The notes under the pieces were generated by a model. That model was not told where the DNA came from. It did no database searches and saw only the letters and a list, made by a program, of their open reading frames with translations. A stretch of 64,000 bases of DNA from NCBI GenBank assembly GCA_964524185.1, contig CAZGCI010000008.1:1-64000 (forward strand). Reading direction: 5' to 3'. The stretch comes from Thiohalocapsa sp964524185 (GTDB taxonomy: Bacteria; Pseudomonadota; Gammaproteobacteria; Chromatiales; Chromatiaceae). How positions within the stretch are numbered: position 1 is the stretch's first letter; every line of letters begins with the position of its first letter. Below, piece by piece: positions 52,114-61,392 of the stretch. The position numbers were made by a program, and so were the translations under genes.

Positions 52114-54255
52114 ATGGCGCCGACCGGTCATCCTCAAAAGCAGTCGACTGCGTCAAAGCATATGCACATGCTCATAGACCCGTCACGCATGGGTTTTCGG
52201 CCGCTGCGGGCCGATCGGCGCCTCGACCGCCCAGTGACATCCAACCGCCCAGTAACATCCGCCGGGGCAAGCCCCGCGGGGCGCCTGGCAGCCGCAGGTG
52301 CGCGGGCCTGCTGTCTCCTGTTGGCCGCGGCGCTGATGGTGCTGCTGTCGGCACGGCAGGCGCAAGCGCTGGACAATACGGACCCGCGGCGGGCCTTCCT
52401 GGCCGCGGAGCGGGCACTGGCTGCCGGCGACGAGGCGGGCTTTACCGACTTGGCCGAGGGCCTGCGGGACTATGCGCTCTGGCCCTACCTGCGGCTTGCG
52501 GAGCTGCGCCGGCAGCTCTCCGCCGAGCACCGAGGGGACATCGAGGGCTTCATCGACGAGTACGCCGGCACCGCACCGGGCGAGACACTGCGCCGGCTCT
52601 GGCTCAACGCGCTGCATGCCCGCGGCGACCACGCCGGCTACGTCCGCAACTATGCCGACAATGGCTCCGAGACGCGGCAGTGCCGCTGGCGCAGCAGCCT
52701 GGTGGAGATCGGCCGTGAGCAGGAGGCCTTCGTCAGCCTGGAGGATCTTTACCTGAGCGGCGCATCGCTGCCCGACGCATGCGATCCGGTGCTCGAGCGC
52801 TGGCACGCCGCCGGCGGCCTGACGCCGGATCTGGTCTGGCAGCGCGTCGAGGCGGCGCTCGCACGCCGCAATCCGGGCGTCGCGGCCTACCAGCGCCGCT
52901 ATCTCCCGGCGCCACAGCAGCGCTGGCTGGATCAGCAGGTTGCACTCTACCGCAACCCCCAGTCCCTGACGGCGGCGGAGCTGCCCGACGACCCCTCGCT
53001 GCGCGTCGCTGCGCTGCTGGTGGGTGTCGAGCGCCTCGCCCGGGAAGACCCGGGGCGTGCCGCCGCCGACTGGCCCGTGCTCGAGGCCCGGGAGCGGGTG
53101 CCGGCGCCGGCGCGGGATCGGGCGGTCATCGCCATCGGTGCCGGGCTCGCGCGGACCGGCGAGCCCTCGGCGTTGGCGTTCCTGCGTCAGCTGCGCGCGC
53201 TTCCGGAAAACCTGGACTTGCAGCTCGAGCGCCTGCAGGCGGCGCTGCGCCTGCAGGCCTGGTCTGAGATCGCCGACTGGGTGCAGGCGCTGCCGCCGCA
53301 GGAGCGGCGGCGCGGCGAGTGGCAATACTGGCTTGCCCGGGCCCTGGCCAAGCGGGGGGACCTGGTGGGGGCGGCGCATGCGTTGGCGGCGGCCTCCGCA
53401 GAGCGCGACTTGTGGGGCTTTCGGGCGGCAGAGTTGCTGGGCCGCGAGCCGGCGCTGCGCGAGCGGCCGACGCCGGCGGACCCGGCAGCGGTGGAGCGGC
53501 TCCTGTCCACCGGCGCCGTCCGGCGCATCCGCGAGCTGCAAGCGCTCGGGCGCGTGGCCGACGTCTCCCGCGAATGGCGCGAGCTGACGGCTCACGCCGA
53601 TGCGGAGCAGTTGCGCGCCGCTGCGCTCGTGGCGCAGCGGCTTGGCCTGGTCACCGAAGCCATCTTTACCCTTGCGCGCAGTGACTACTGGGACGACATT
53701 GCGTTGCGCTTCCCGCTCCTCCACGCGGCGCTGGTGGCAGCCAGCGCCGCGCAGTGGGACGTGCCGACGGAGTGGATCTACGCCGTGATTCGGCAGGAGA
53801 GCGTGTTCGACTCGCAGGTGGCCTCCCATGCCGGTGCCGTGGGGCTCATGCAGCTCATGCCCGGCACCGCCGCCGACATGGCGCGGGCGCTGGGTCGCCC
53901 ACCGCCCGGGCGCCTGGACCTCATCGACCCGGCGCTGAACATCACGCTGGGGACGCGCTATCTCGCGGCCATGCGCCAGCGCTTCGGCGGGAACCAGGTG
54001 CTTGCCACCGCCGCCTACAACGCAGGGCCGGGCGCGGTTTCCCGCTGGCTGCCGGAGGAGACCCTGGCGGCGGATCTATGGATGATCGCCATTCCCTACC
54101 GCGAGACCCGCGAGTATGTGCGCCGGGTGCTGACCTACCGGGTCATTTACGCCCACCGGCTGGGCCTGGACGGCTTTCGCCTCGGCGCCCTGTTTGCACC
54201 GGTGCAGCCGCGCAGAGCGGTCGCCCCCGAGGGGTCCGGCGAACCGCGCTCGTGA
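52114..54255 (+). CDS. slt: Soluble lytic murein transglycosylase Slt70
   Basis: About 713 residues from the longest ATG; the real start may be a GTG at 52234, because the first 45 codons overlap a 27-bp repeat shared with 24816. Signal peptide ACCLLLAAALMVLLSARQAQA. A long alpha-superhelical (U- and L-) domain follows, and the C-terminal SLT domain contains WIYAVIRQESVFDSQVASHAGAVGLMQLMPGTA with the catalytic Glu in RQES. Cleaves glycan strands with anhydro-muropeptide formation in the periplasm. Confidence 0.93.
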   Translation: MAPTGHPQKQSTASKHMHMLIDPSRMGFRPLRADRRLDRPVTSNRPVTSAGASPAGRLAAAGARACCLLLAAALMVLLSARQAQALDNTDPRRAFLAAERALAAGDEAGFTDLAEGLRDYALWPYLRLAELRRQLSAEHRGDIEGFIDEYAGTAPGETLRRLWLNALHARGDHAGYVRNYADNGSETRQCRWRSSLVEIGREQEAFVSLEDLYLSGASLPDACDPVLERWHAAGGLTPDLVWQRVEAALARRNPGVAAYQRRYLPAPQQRWLDQQVALYRNPQSLTAAELPDDPSLRVAALLVGVERLAREDPGRAAADWPVLEARERVPAPARDRAVIAIGAGLARTGEPSALAFLRQLRALPENLDLQLERLQAALRLQAWSEIADWVQALPPQERRRGEWQYWLARALAKRGDLVGAAHALAAASAERDLWGFRAAELLGREPALRERPTPADPAAVERLLSTGAVRRIRELQALGRVADVSREWRELTAHADAEQLRAAALVAQRLGLVTEAIFTLARSDYWDDIALRFPLLHAALVAASAAQWDVPTEWIYAVIRQESVFDSQVASHAGAVGLMQLMPGTAADMARALGRPPPGRLDLIDPALNITLGTRYLAAMRQRFGGNQVLATAAYNAGPGAVSRWLPEETLAADLWMIAIPYRETREYVRRVLTYRVIYAHRLGLDGFRLGALFAPVQPRRAVAPEGSGEPRS
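52178..52204. repeat. 27-bp repeat, copy 2
   Basis: Matches 24816-24842 at 26 of 27 bases. Falls in the questionable 5' part of slt. A separate 15-bp direct repeat (CGCCCAGTRACATCC, 52229-52260) follows. Confidence 0.7.
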
Positions 54256-54354
54256 CTGCGGTGCCGGTCGGCGCTACCGCCTCTGGTATGCTGGCGAGTT
54301 GCCGCCAATCCCGGCGCCGCCGCGCAGCAGCCAGACACCACGCTCCAGCCCGCA

Positions 54355-55059
54355 ATGCATCGCCGCCCCCCGAAGCGCCGTCTGCGCCTGCTACCGGCCA
54401 TTTGCGCCTTGCTGCTGTTGGCAGTTCCCCTGTCCGAGCAGGGCGCGGCCGCAGATGTATCCGCCAGCGCCCGTGTGTTTGGCGAGGCCATGGCGCGCAT
54501 GATGGACGCCATGGGCCTGCTCGGTGATGGGGATGTCGCGCCCGCGCCGGGCGTCATGCCCGGGTTTGGCACGCCCTTCGGGATGGGACAGGTCCCCTGG
54601 TCCGGCATGCCCGGTGGCGAGTCAATGCCGGACATGGGTAGTTGGATGCAGCAGATGCCTGGGATGCAACAGATGCCCGGCATGCAGCAGATGCCCGGGA
54701 TGCAGCAGCTGCCGGGCGTGCCGGGCTGGCAGCGCACCAGCCTCGACGGTATCTGGGAAGGCCGGGATGGTGGGCTGCTCATCGTGCAGGCGCATCGCTT
54801 CCGGCTCTACGCCCCGCGTGGTGATTACATCGAGGGGCTCATCCAGCAGCGTGGCGACCGGGTCGCCATGTACGACCCCGAGCATGATATCGCCCGGCCT
54901 TACGAGTTCGCGCAGCACCAGGGTCGGTTAGTGCTCCGGGACCCGGAGGGCCAGGTCTATCTCTACCGCCGCCTTTGGTATGACGAGGCTAGTTATGGGG
55001 CTAGCTTCGGGGGCGCTAGCTCCGGGGGCGATGGCGTTGCGGGCGGTGCCGAGCGCTGA
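54355..55059 (+). CDS. Secreted Met-rich protein of unknown function
   Basis: 234 residues with a signal peptide (AICALLLLAVPLSEQGAAA). The middle is rich in Met, Gln, Pro and Gly, with four copies of MQQMPG (residues 98-121). The C-terminal domain looks globular (SLDGIWEGRDGGLLIVQAHRFRLYAPRGDY ... LVLRDPEGQVYLYRRLWY). Met-rich stretches in periplasmic proteins can bind Cu(I) or be oxidised reversibly, but that is only a guess here. Follows slt by about 100 bases on the same strand. Confidence 0.6.
   Translation: MHRRPPKRRLRLLPAICALLLLAVPLSEQGAAADVSASARVFGEAMARMMDAMGLLGDGDVAPAPGVMPGFGTPFGMGQVPWSGMPGGESMPDMGSWMQQMPGMQQMPGMQQMPGMQQLPGVPGWQRTSLDGIWEGRDGGLLIVQAHRFRLYAPRGDYIEGLIQQRGDRVAMYDPEHDIARPYEFAQHQGRLVLRDPEGQVYLYRRLWYDEASYGASFGGASSGGDGVAGGAER
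54646..54717. repeat. 18-bp tandem repeat in the Met-rich gene
   Basis: Four in-frame units encoding MQQMPG, MQQMPG, MQQMPG, MQQLPG. Confidence 0.9.
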
Positions 55060-55068
55060 GGTCGCTGC

Positions 55069-55865
55069 TCACACCAATAGCAGGCGCAGACCCACCGCCA
55101 GCAAGAACACCGCGAAGACCCGTTTCAGCGCCGCCGTCGGCAGCCGGTGCGCGAGCCCTGCGCCAACGCCGGCCATGGGCACCGCCGCGGCGGCGATGAC
55201 GAGCGCGGCGGGCCAAAGCACGAAGCCGAGGCTCTGCGCCGGCAGCCCAGCACGCCCCCAGCCCGTGAGCACGAAGCCGAGGCACCCCGCCAGCGCCAGC
55301 GGCACGCCGCAGGCGCTGGAAGTGGCCACTGCTTCGCGCAGCACCACGCCATGCCTGGTGAGGTACGGCACCAGCAGGGTGCCGCCGCCGATGCCGAGCA
55401 GTGCGGAGAGTGCGCCGATGCCGCCGCCGGCGCCGAGGAGGCCCAGGCCGCTCGGCGCGGGCTGCAGGCGCGGGGAGGCGTTTGCCGTTAGCAGCATGCG
55501 TGCGCCGCTCAGCAGCAGGAAGCCGGCAAACAGCCGCTTGAGCCACAGCCCCGGCAGCCACCCGGCCAGCAGTGCGCCGACGGCGGCACCGACGATGAGG
55601 CCGGGCGCGAGCCGCGCCGCCAAGCCCCAGTGGACAGCGCCGCGGCGGTGGTGAGCGAGCGCTGACGCCGACCCCGCCNNNNNNNNNNCGCCAACGACGT
55701 GGCCACAGCCTGGTGTGCCGTCCAGGGGCTGCCCGCCCCGACAGCCGGCAGCAGTATCAACAGGGCGGGCACAATGACTGCACCGCCGCCGATGCCGAGC
55801 AGACCGGCGAGCAGCCCGGCGACGGCGCCGACGGCGGCGAAGGCGAACAGGCTGAAGGGCTCCAT
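55069..55865 (-). CDS. TauE/SafE-family sulfite/anion permease (gap inside)
   Basis: About 264 residues in two frames around the ten-N gap. The typical repeat GLLGIGGGAVIVPALLIL and ALLGIGGGTLLVPYLTRHG marks both halves of the TauE/SafE (DUF81) fold, with about eight transmembrane helices. The TauE motif ATSLA at the gap edge and AHHRRGAVHWG after it suggest only a few residues are missing; frame arithmetic gives a true gap length of 2 mod 3. Exports small sulfur- or carbon-containing anions in relatives. ATG at 55865. Confidence 0.85.
55679..55688. other. Assembly gap of 10 N inside TauE/SafE gene
   Basis: Placeholder gap; true length should be 2 mod 3 to keep the gene open. Confidence 0.95.
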
Positions 55866-56209
55866 GCGGCAGGCTGCTTGAGGTGGTTGGCGGCGGCGGG
55901 CGCCGCTGGCGGGATGCGGCGGGCTGTTGGTGCGCCAACCCACCAGGCGGGCACCCCAGGAGCGCCCCGGCCGGCGACGTTGCGGCATAATAGCGCGCCG
56001 CGTGCGCCAGCCCCACGCGGACCCAACGCCACGGCCAGGCGGAGCCGTGTGCTGCAGCCGACCGGCGCCATGCGAGCATCTGATCGGGCCGCGCGCGTGT
56101 TGCGCGACCGGCTCTCGGTTTTCTCCCGCCTGCGGAAGCCCCTTCTGGCCCCTGATGCGGCCGCACAGGGCGACGGCCCAAACAACACCAAGCACTGGAT
56201 CTGCAAGCT
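55866..56209. other. Intergenic between divergent genes
   Basis: 344 bases between the permease and the NDUFA9-like gene. A CATAATAG near 55985 could be a -10 element but its -35 partner is weak. Nothing else recognised. Confidence 0.3.
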
Positions 56210-57100
56210 ATGAAGCGACAGCGAGCCTGCATCATCGGCGGTACCGGCTTCGTCGGCCGCCACCTGCTCACGCGTCTGCGCGACGCCGGCTACCACTGCA
56301 TCGTGCCCACCCGACGCGCGTTCCGGCACCGGGACCTGAAGCTCTACCCGGGTGTGGAGCTGCACGAGCTGTCGGACCCAGTTGACTATGAAGCGCTCTT
56401 CGCGGGCTGCTCGCTGGTGGTGAACCTCGCCGGTATCTTGAACGAGTCCAGCGCGACCAGCTTTCAGGCGGTGCATGTGGACCTGGTGACCCGCGTCGTC
56501 GCTGCCGCGGAGGCGGCCGGCGTGACCCGGCTCTTGCACATGAGCGCGTTGCATGCCGACGCCAAGCAGGGCAGTAGCGCGTATCTGCGCTCCAAGGGAC
56601 AGGGCGAGGAGGTCGCACACAGCGCCGCGCTGGCGGTGACCAGCTTTCGACCCTCCGTGATCTTCGGCCGCGGCGACAGCTTCTTCAATCGCTTCCGGGG
56701 TCTGCTGAACATCGCGCCCGGCCTCGTGCCGCTGGCGTGTCCGCAGGCGCAGTTCGCGCCCGTCTGGGTAGAGGATGTGGCCCAGGCCATGGTGCGCAGC
56801 CTCGGCGACGAGCGCAGCATTGCTCAGCGCTACGACCTGTGCGGCCCGCGCGTGCTGACGCTGAAGGAGCTGATGGCTTACACGGCCCGCCAGTTAGGCA
56901 AGCGGGTCTGGATCATTGGCCTTGACGATCAGCGCTCGCAGCTGATGGCCAAGGCCTTCGACAAGCTGCCCGGGGCGCCCATCACCCTGGACAACTACCT
57001 GTCCTTGCAAACGCCGAGCGTCTGCGACGAGCACAATGGCCTGTTGCAGCTCGGCATCCACCCAACCGACCTCGAGACCGTCGTCCCGACCTATCTATAG
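56210..57100 (+). CDS. NDUFA9-like NAD(P)-binding epimerase-fold protein
   Basis: 296 residues. Atypical SDR with GGTGFVGRHL near the N-terminus. It lacks a clear YxxxK catalytic pair, consistent with the complex I accessory subunit NDUFA9 family and its bacterial relatives that bind NADPH structurally. Contains LVVNLAGILNES and VWVEDVAQAMVRSL. Bacterial copies are common and mostly uncharacterised. Confidence 0.82.
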   Translation: MKRQRACIIGGTGFVGRHLLTRLRDAGYHCIVPTRRAFRHRDLKLYPGVELHELSDPVDYEALFAGCSLVVNLAGILNESSATSFQAVHVDLVTRVVAAAEAAGVTRLLHMSALHADAKQGSSAYLRSKGQGEEVAHSAALAVTSFRPSVIFGRGDSFFNRFRGLLNIAPGLVPLACPQAQFAPVWVEDVAQAMVRSLGDERSIAQRYDLCGPRVLTLKELMAYTARQLGKRVWIIGLDDQRSQLMAKAFDKLPGAPITLDNYLSLQTPSVCDEHNGLLQLGIHPTDLETVVPTYL

Positions 57101-57115
57101 GGTGACCCTAGATTG

Positions 57116-58333
57116 CTAAAGTCGGCTGCGTAGGTCGCGCAGCGCAAAGCCGCACCAGCCGGCTGCGGGCGGCTCGACGCCGCGGGTGAGGGCCAAGGCC
57201 TGGAAGCGCTCGCCCATGGCCGCTGGCAGCACGAGCTGCTTGGCGCCGGCGGCGAGGTCGAGCAGGGCTGCTGGGTCCGCGGCGGCCGCTTGCAGATGGC
57301 GGTCTAGTCCGCAGCCGATGAGGAAGTTGGCCTGTGTGGTGTAGCCGGCGACGGCCAGCCCGGCGGCACTGCCGGCGCTGGCCACGGCGGTGAAGTCCAC
57401 GTGCGCCGTGATGTCTTGCAGACCAATGTGAACATAGGGGTCCGCATGGGCCTGGTGGCGGTGGTGGCAGAGCAGGGTGCCGGCCTGGCGCTCCGGCAGG
57501 TAAAGCTCATGGCGCGGATAGCCGTAATCGATGATGAGCAGCATGCCGGCCTCGAGACTAGCAGCGAGCAGCGCGAGCCAGGGCTCCAGCCGCAGATTGA
57601 TCTCCCCGCAGAGCCCGTGCGCCAGGGTCGCCTGCGGTAAACCGAGGGCAGCCACGGCGGCCGCGAGCCCCGGCGTCAGCGGTGCTGCCGGGCGTTCGGC
57701 AAAGCCCTCGCCGTGTACCTGTACCACGATTTCTTGAACGGCCTCGCCAGCCTGCTCGGATGCCGTGCCCGGTGGGATGCAGAACCGGTGCACCGGCAGG
57801 GCGTCCACCACTTCGTTGGCGAGGATCAGTCCGCGCAGCGCGCCGGGCGGCTCCTGCACCCAGACGACCCGCGCCGAGAGTGTCGGTAGCCTCGCCGCCA
57901 GCAGCCGACGCTGGCGCTCGGCAAGGTCTGGACTCGGCTCCAGGATGTAGTAGCGCTCCGGCAGCCGCTGCGCTGCGGCCAGTGCCGGCAGCAGCGCGCA
58001 GGCGAGGGCGCCGCTGCCGGCGCCGAGCTCCAGGATGTCGCCGCCGTCGAGGGCGCCCAGCACCTCTGCGCATTGGGTGGCAACGCAGCGCCCGAAGAGG
58101 GGTGAGAGCTCCGGTGCCGTGACAAAGTCGCCGGTCGGCCCCAGCTTGGCACTGCCCGCGGCGTAGTAGCCGAGGCCAGGCGCGTAGAGGGCGAGCTCCA
58201 TGTAGCGATCGAAGGGGAGGGCGCCGCCGGCTGCAGCAATCTCCTGGCGCAGCAACGCGACGAGCGCCGCGCTGTGTGCCGCGGCCGCGGCTGATGGGTC
58301 TGCGCGCGCTGCTGGGGAGTGCGGGTCTGTCAT
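57116..58333 (-). CDS. MidA/NDUFAF7-type SAM-dependent methyltransferase
   Basis: 405 residues from the ATG at 58333. Family DUF185 (MidA): FDRYMELALYAPGLGYYAAG, TAPELSPLFGRCVA, ILELGAGSGALACALLPAL and LILANEVVDALPVHRF, plus ITAHVDFTAVASAG. In eukaryotes NDUFAF7 methylates an Arg of complex I subunit NDUFS2; the bacterial role is unknown. Interesting next to an NDUFA9-like gene, but respiratory complex I genes are not in the window. Confidence 0.88.
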   Translation of the reverse strand: MTDPHSPAARADPSAAAAAHSAALVALLRQEIAAAGGALPFDRYMELALYAPGLGYYAAGSAKLGPTGDFVTAPELSPLFGRCVATQCAEVLGALDGGDILELGAGSGALACALLPALAAAQRLPERYYILEPSPDLAERQRRLLAARLPTLSARVVWVQEPPGALRGLILANEVVDALPVHRFCIPPGTASEQAGEAVQEIVVQVHGEGFAERPAAPLTPGLAAAVAALGLPQATLAHGLCGEINLRLEPWLALLAASLEAGMLLIIDYGYPRHELYLPERQAGTLLCHHRHQAHADPYVHIGLQDITAHVDFTAVASAGSAAGLAVAGYTTQANFLIGCGLDRHLQAAAADPAALLDLAAGAKQLVLPAAMGERFQALALTRGVEPPAAGWCGFALRDLRSRL

Positions 58334-58444
58334 GGGCTGGCTGTGTTGCGGAAGCGGCTGGCGCGACGCGATTTTGCGGTGGCGGGAGTTTATCCCGTCA
58401 CACCTGCCATTGCCGCCGCACTGAAACCCTGGAGGATCACACGC

Positions 58445-59218
58445 TTGACCCAAGCCGAGCCACATCCGAGCCCAGACCGCCGGCCGGCGCAGCCGGTGGC
58501 ACTCATCACCGGCGCCGCTCAGCGCATCGGCGCCGCCATCGCCGCGGCGCTGCACGCGGCCGGTTTCGATCTGGTGCTGCACTATCGCCACTCCAGAGAC
58601 GCCGCCGCGGCGCTCAAGGCAGAGCTGGAGGCGGGCCGCCCGGACTCGGTGTGCCTTGCGCGTGCCGACCTGCTGGACCCCCAGGCACCGGGTGTGCTCA
58701 TGGACGCGGTGCGCGGCTTCCACAACCGCCTGGACGCACTGGTGAATAACGCCTCGAGCTTCTATCCGACGCCGCTTGCCGAGGCCACGGAGGCGCACTG
58801 GCACGAGCTCCTTGGGACCAACCTCAAGGCGCCCTTTTTCCTGGCGCAGGCGGCGGCGCCCCTGTTGACGGCCGTCGGTGGCTGCATCGTCAATCTGGTG
58901 GACATCCACGCCGAGCGCCCGCACGCTGAGCATCCCGTGTATTCCATCGCCAAGGCCGGCAATGCGATGATGGTGCGCTCGCTGGCCCGGGAGCTCGGAC
59001 CGGAGGTGCGGGTGAATGGCGTGTCGCCCGGCGCCATCCTCTGGCCGGATCAAGGGCTGTCGGCGTCGGCGAAGGAAACCATCTTGGAGCGCACGGCCCT
59101 GGCGCGGGCCGGCACGCCGGCGGATATCGCCCGCACGGTGCTGTTCTTGGTGCGAGACGCGCCCTACATCACCGGCCAGGTGATCGCCGTGGACGGCGGT
59201 CGCACCATCCAGCAGTAG
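58445..59218 (+). CDS. Pteridine reductase-type SDR
   Basis: 257 residues from a TTG at 58445, nine bases after GGAGG (58431-58435). SDR with ALITGAAQRIGAAIAAAL, NNASSF (NNAG-like), VYSIAKAG catalytic Y-x3-K and the pteridine reductase style LHYRHSRDAAAALKAEL. Reduces biopterin/folate-type pteridines with NADPH in relatives. Diverges from the MidA gene. A second, related SDR lies at 60628. Confidence 0.82.
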   Translation: MTQAEPHPSPDRRPAQPVALITGAAQRIGAAIAAALHAAGFDLVLHYRHSRDAAAALKAELEAGRPDSVCLARADLLDPQAPGVLMDAVRGFHNRLDALVNNASSFYPTPLAEATEAHWHELLGTNLKAPFFLAQAAAPLLTAVGGCIVNLVDIHAERPHAEHPVYSIAKAGNAMMVRSLARELGPEVRVNGVSPGAILWPDQGLSASAKETILERTALARAGTPADIARTVLFLVRDAPYITGQVIAVDGGRTIQQ

Positions 59219-59270
59219 CCCCCGCCCCGACGCTACTGCACCGACCGACGATAGACCCTGGACGAGACCC

Positions 59271-59765
59271 ATGAGCGATGATGACAAGGCCCTGCTGCAC
59301 CGCGGTGACGCACGCAGCTCTCCCTATCCCGTGAGCCGGCTCGCGCCGGCATTCCAGGCGCCTGAGCTGGCTGCGGAGATCGCCCGCGCCGAGTCCATGT
59401 TGAGCGCACGCACGGGCGCCAAGCTGCGCGTGATCGCCGACCAGATCAAGGCGCTCCAGGCGGAGGCGCGCAAGGTACTCGGCGAGGCTCGCGATGAGCA
59501 GGCGCTGACCCACGCCGAGTGCGCCTTCAAGCGCATCCCGGGCAAGATCTACCATCTCTATCGGAAAGCCGGCGGCGGAACCTTTTTTTCCATGTTGTCG
59601 CCGGCCGACTGGCGCGGCGCTCCCCCCCATGAGCACCTCGGCTCTTACCGACTGGAAAACGACTACGCCTGGACACCTGCCGAGGATCTGGACCGCGCCG
59701 ATGACACGGGCGAGATCGTCGGCGAGCTTCTGCGCATCGGCGGGCTGCCGAGCGGCGACCAGTAA
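59271..59765 (+). CDS. DUF2452 family protein
   Basis: 164 residues, soluble. Matches the DUF2452 layout: YPVSRLAPAFQAPELAAEIARAE, RVIADQIKALQAEARKVL, then KIYHLYRKAGGGTFFSMLSPADWRGAPPHEHLGSYRLENDYAWTP. Role unknown. Same strand as the SDR and transporter around it. Confidence 0.75.
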   Translation: MSDDDKALLHRGDARSSPYPVSRLAPAFQAPELAAEIARAESMLSARTGAKLRVIADQIKALQAEARKVLGEARDEQALTHAECAFKRIPGKIYHLYRKAGGGTFFSMLSPADWRGAPPHEHLGSYRLENDYAWTPAEDLDRADDTGEIVGELLRIGGLPSGDQ

Positions 59766-59855
59766 TCGGACCGGACGAGCAAGCCCTGTTCCGCATCGGC
59801 CCGTGCACGGCGGCCGGCCGCAACGAGACCGACTGTGTCCACACCGGAGCTCCGC

Positions 59856-60620
59856 ATGAGCACCCTTGGCATCGACACTGGCATGGCTGCTGCCGTGACG
59901 CACGGCCGTCGCTTCCTGTACTACGACCTGATCATGGCGGCGTTCGTGATCGTGCTGCTGTGCTCGAACCTGATCGGCCCGGCCAAGGTGTGCGAGATTG
60001 CGCTGCCCTTCACCGTGCCCGGCATCGGCGAGAGCCTGAGCTTTGGCGCGGGTAATCTGTTCTTCCCCATCAGCTATATCTTCGGCGACATCCTCACCGA
60101 GGTGTACGGCTATGCCCGCGCCCGCCGCGTGATCTGGGCGGGCTTCGGCGGGCTGGTGTTCGCCTCCGTGATGTCGGCCGTCATCATCGGGCTGCCGCCG
60201 GACCCGCAGGAGCCCTTCAACGAGACCTTGCAGCCGGCACTGGAGGTCGTCTTCGGCGGTACCTACCGGGTGGTCATGGCGTCCATCATCGCCTTTTGGG
60301 TCGGCGATTTCGTCAACTCCTACGTCATGGCCAAGATGAAGGTCTGGACCCGCGGCAAATACCTGTGGACACGCACCATCGGCTCCACCATCGCCGGGCA
60401 AGGCGCCGACAGTCTGCTGTTCTACCCCATCGCCTTCCTCGGCATCTGGTCCGCGCAGAGCATCCTCGCGGTGATCGCCTTCAATTTCGCCTTCAAGGTG
60501 TTGCTGGAGGCCTTGATGACACCCGTCACCTACCGTGTGGTGGGGTTCCTGAAACGCGCCGAGGGCGTTGACATCTATGACCGCGGAACCGACTTCACCC
60601 CCTTCTCGTTAAAGGACTGA
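59856..60620 (+). CDS. yhhQ: Queuosine precursor transporter (YhhQ/VUT family)
   Basis: 254 residues with about six transmembrane helices. The VUT (queuosine precursor transporter) family takes up preQ0/preQ1 or queuine. Seen: YYDLIMAAFVIVLLCSNLIGPAKV, ITEVYGYARARRVIWAGF-type LTEVYGYARARR, and FLGIWSAQSILAVIAFNFAFKVLLEALMTPVTYRVVGFLK. ATG at 59856 has GGAG five bases upstream; GTG at 59835 is possible. Inner membrane. Confidence 0.88.
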   Translation: MSTLGIDTGMAAAVTHGRRFLYYDLIMAAFVIVLLCSNLIGPAKVCEIALPFTVPGIGESLSFGAGNLFFPISYIFGDILTEVYGYARARRVIWAGFGGLVFASVMSAVIIGLPPDPQEPFNETLQPALEVVFGGTYRVVMASIIAFWVGDFVNSYVMAKMKVWTRGKYLWTRTIGSTIAGQGADSLLFYPIAFLGIWSAQSILAVIAFNFAFKVLLEALMTPVTYRVVGFLKRAEGVDIYDRGTDFTPFSLKD

Positions 60621-60627
60621 TCGCCGC

Positions 60628-61392
60628 ATGACCACCTCGGAACGCCCTGCTGCCCTCGTGACCGGTGCCGCCACCCGGCTCGGCCGCGAGTTTGCGCTGG
60701 CCCTCGCTGACATGGGCTATGACATCGCATTGCACTACCACAGCTCTGAGGGCGCAGCGGCAGATACCGCCGCCGCCATCCGCGCGCTGGGGGCGGCGGC
60801 AGTGCCTCTGCAGCAAGATCTTTCCCAGCACGCAGAACTGGCCGGCCTGCTGCGGCAGGCACGAGAGGCGTTGCCGAACCTATCGGTGCTGGTCAACAGC
60901 GCGTCCCGCTATGCAGCCGGGAATCTGGCGAGCACGCAGCCGGAAACCGTGTACGAGCAGTTCGCGGTCAATCTCGTGGCCCCCATGGAGCTGATGCGGG
61001 CCTTCGCAGCCGGCGTCGACACCGCCTGTGTGGTCAACATCATCGACAACAAGGTCGCCTACGCCCAGTACGACTACGCGGCCTACCTGTTATCGAAAAA
61101 GAGCCTGGCGGAGCTGACCCGGATGGCCGCCCTGGAGTACGCGCCCCGCATCCGCGTCAATGGCCTCTCCCCCGGGGTGGTCATGCCCATGTCGAGCCGC
61201 ACCGACGCGTACCTGCGCTGGCGTCTGGATGGTATCCCGTTGCAGCGTCAAGGCAGTCCGGCGCACCTCTGCCAGGCGCTGCGGTATTTGGTCACCAACG
61301 ACTTCGTCACCGGCCAGATCCTCACCGTCGACGGCGGTGAGGGTATGTTCCAAGTGGGGCGCAACACCGAAAACTGGCCGGGCGGGGTATGA
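60628..61392 (+). CDS. FolM-like dihydromonapterin/dihydropteridine reductase (SDR)
   Basis: 254 residues. SDR Rossmann motif AALVTGAATRLGREFALAL; the catalytic pair is in AAYLLSKKSLAEL (Y-x3-K). VLVNSASRYAAG, NIIDNKVAYAQYDY and the C-terminal TGQILTVDGGEGM resemble FolM and related pterin reductases. Seven bases after the transporter gene; its TGA overlaps the folK ATG, so it works with folate-pathway genes. Confidence 0.82.
   Translation: MTTSERPAALVTGAATRLGREFALALADMGYDIALHYHSSEGAAADTAAAIRALGAAAVPLQQDLSQHAELAGLLRQAREALPNLSVLVNSASRYAAGNLASTQPETVYEQFAVNLVAPMELMRAFAAGVDTACVVNIIDNKVAYAQYDYAAYLLSKKSLAELTRMAALEYAPRIRVNGLSPGVVMPMSSRTDAYLRWRLDGIPLQRQGSPAHLCQALRYLVTNDFVTGQILTVDGGEGMFQVGRNTENWPGGV

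Noticed and set aside
57116..59287. 723-residue form of the MidA protein
   Set aside because: Upstream half lies antisense to the pteridine reductase gene; MidA homology begins at the ATG at 58333.
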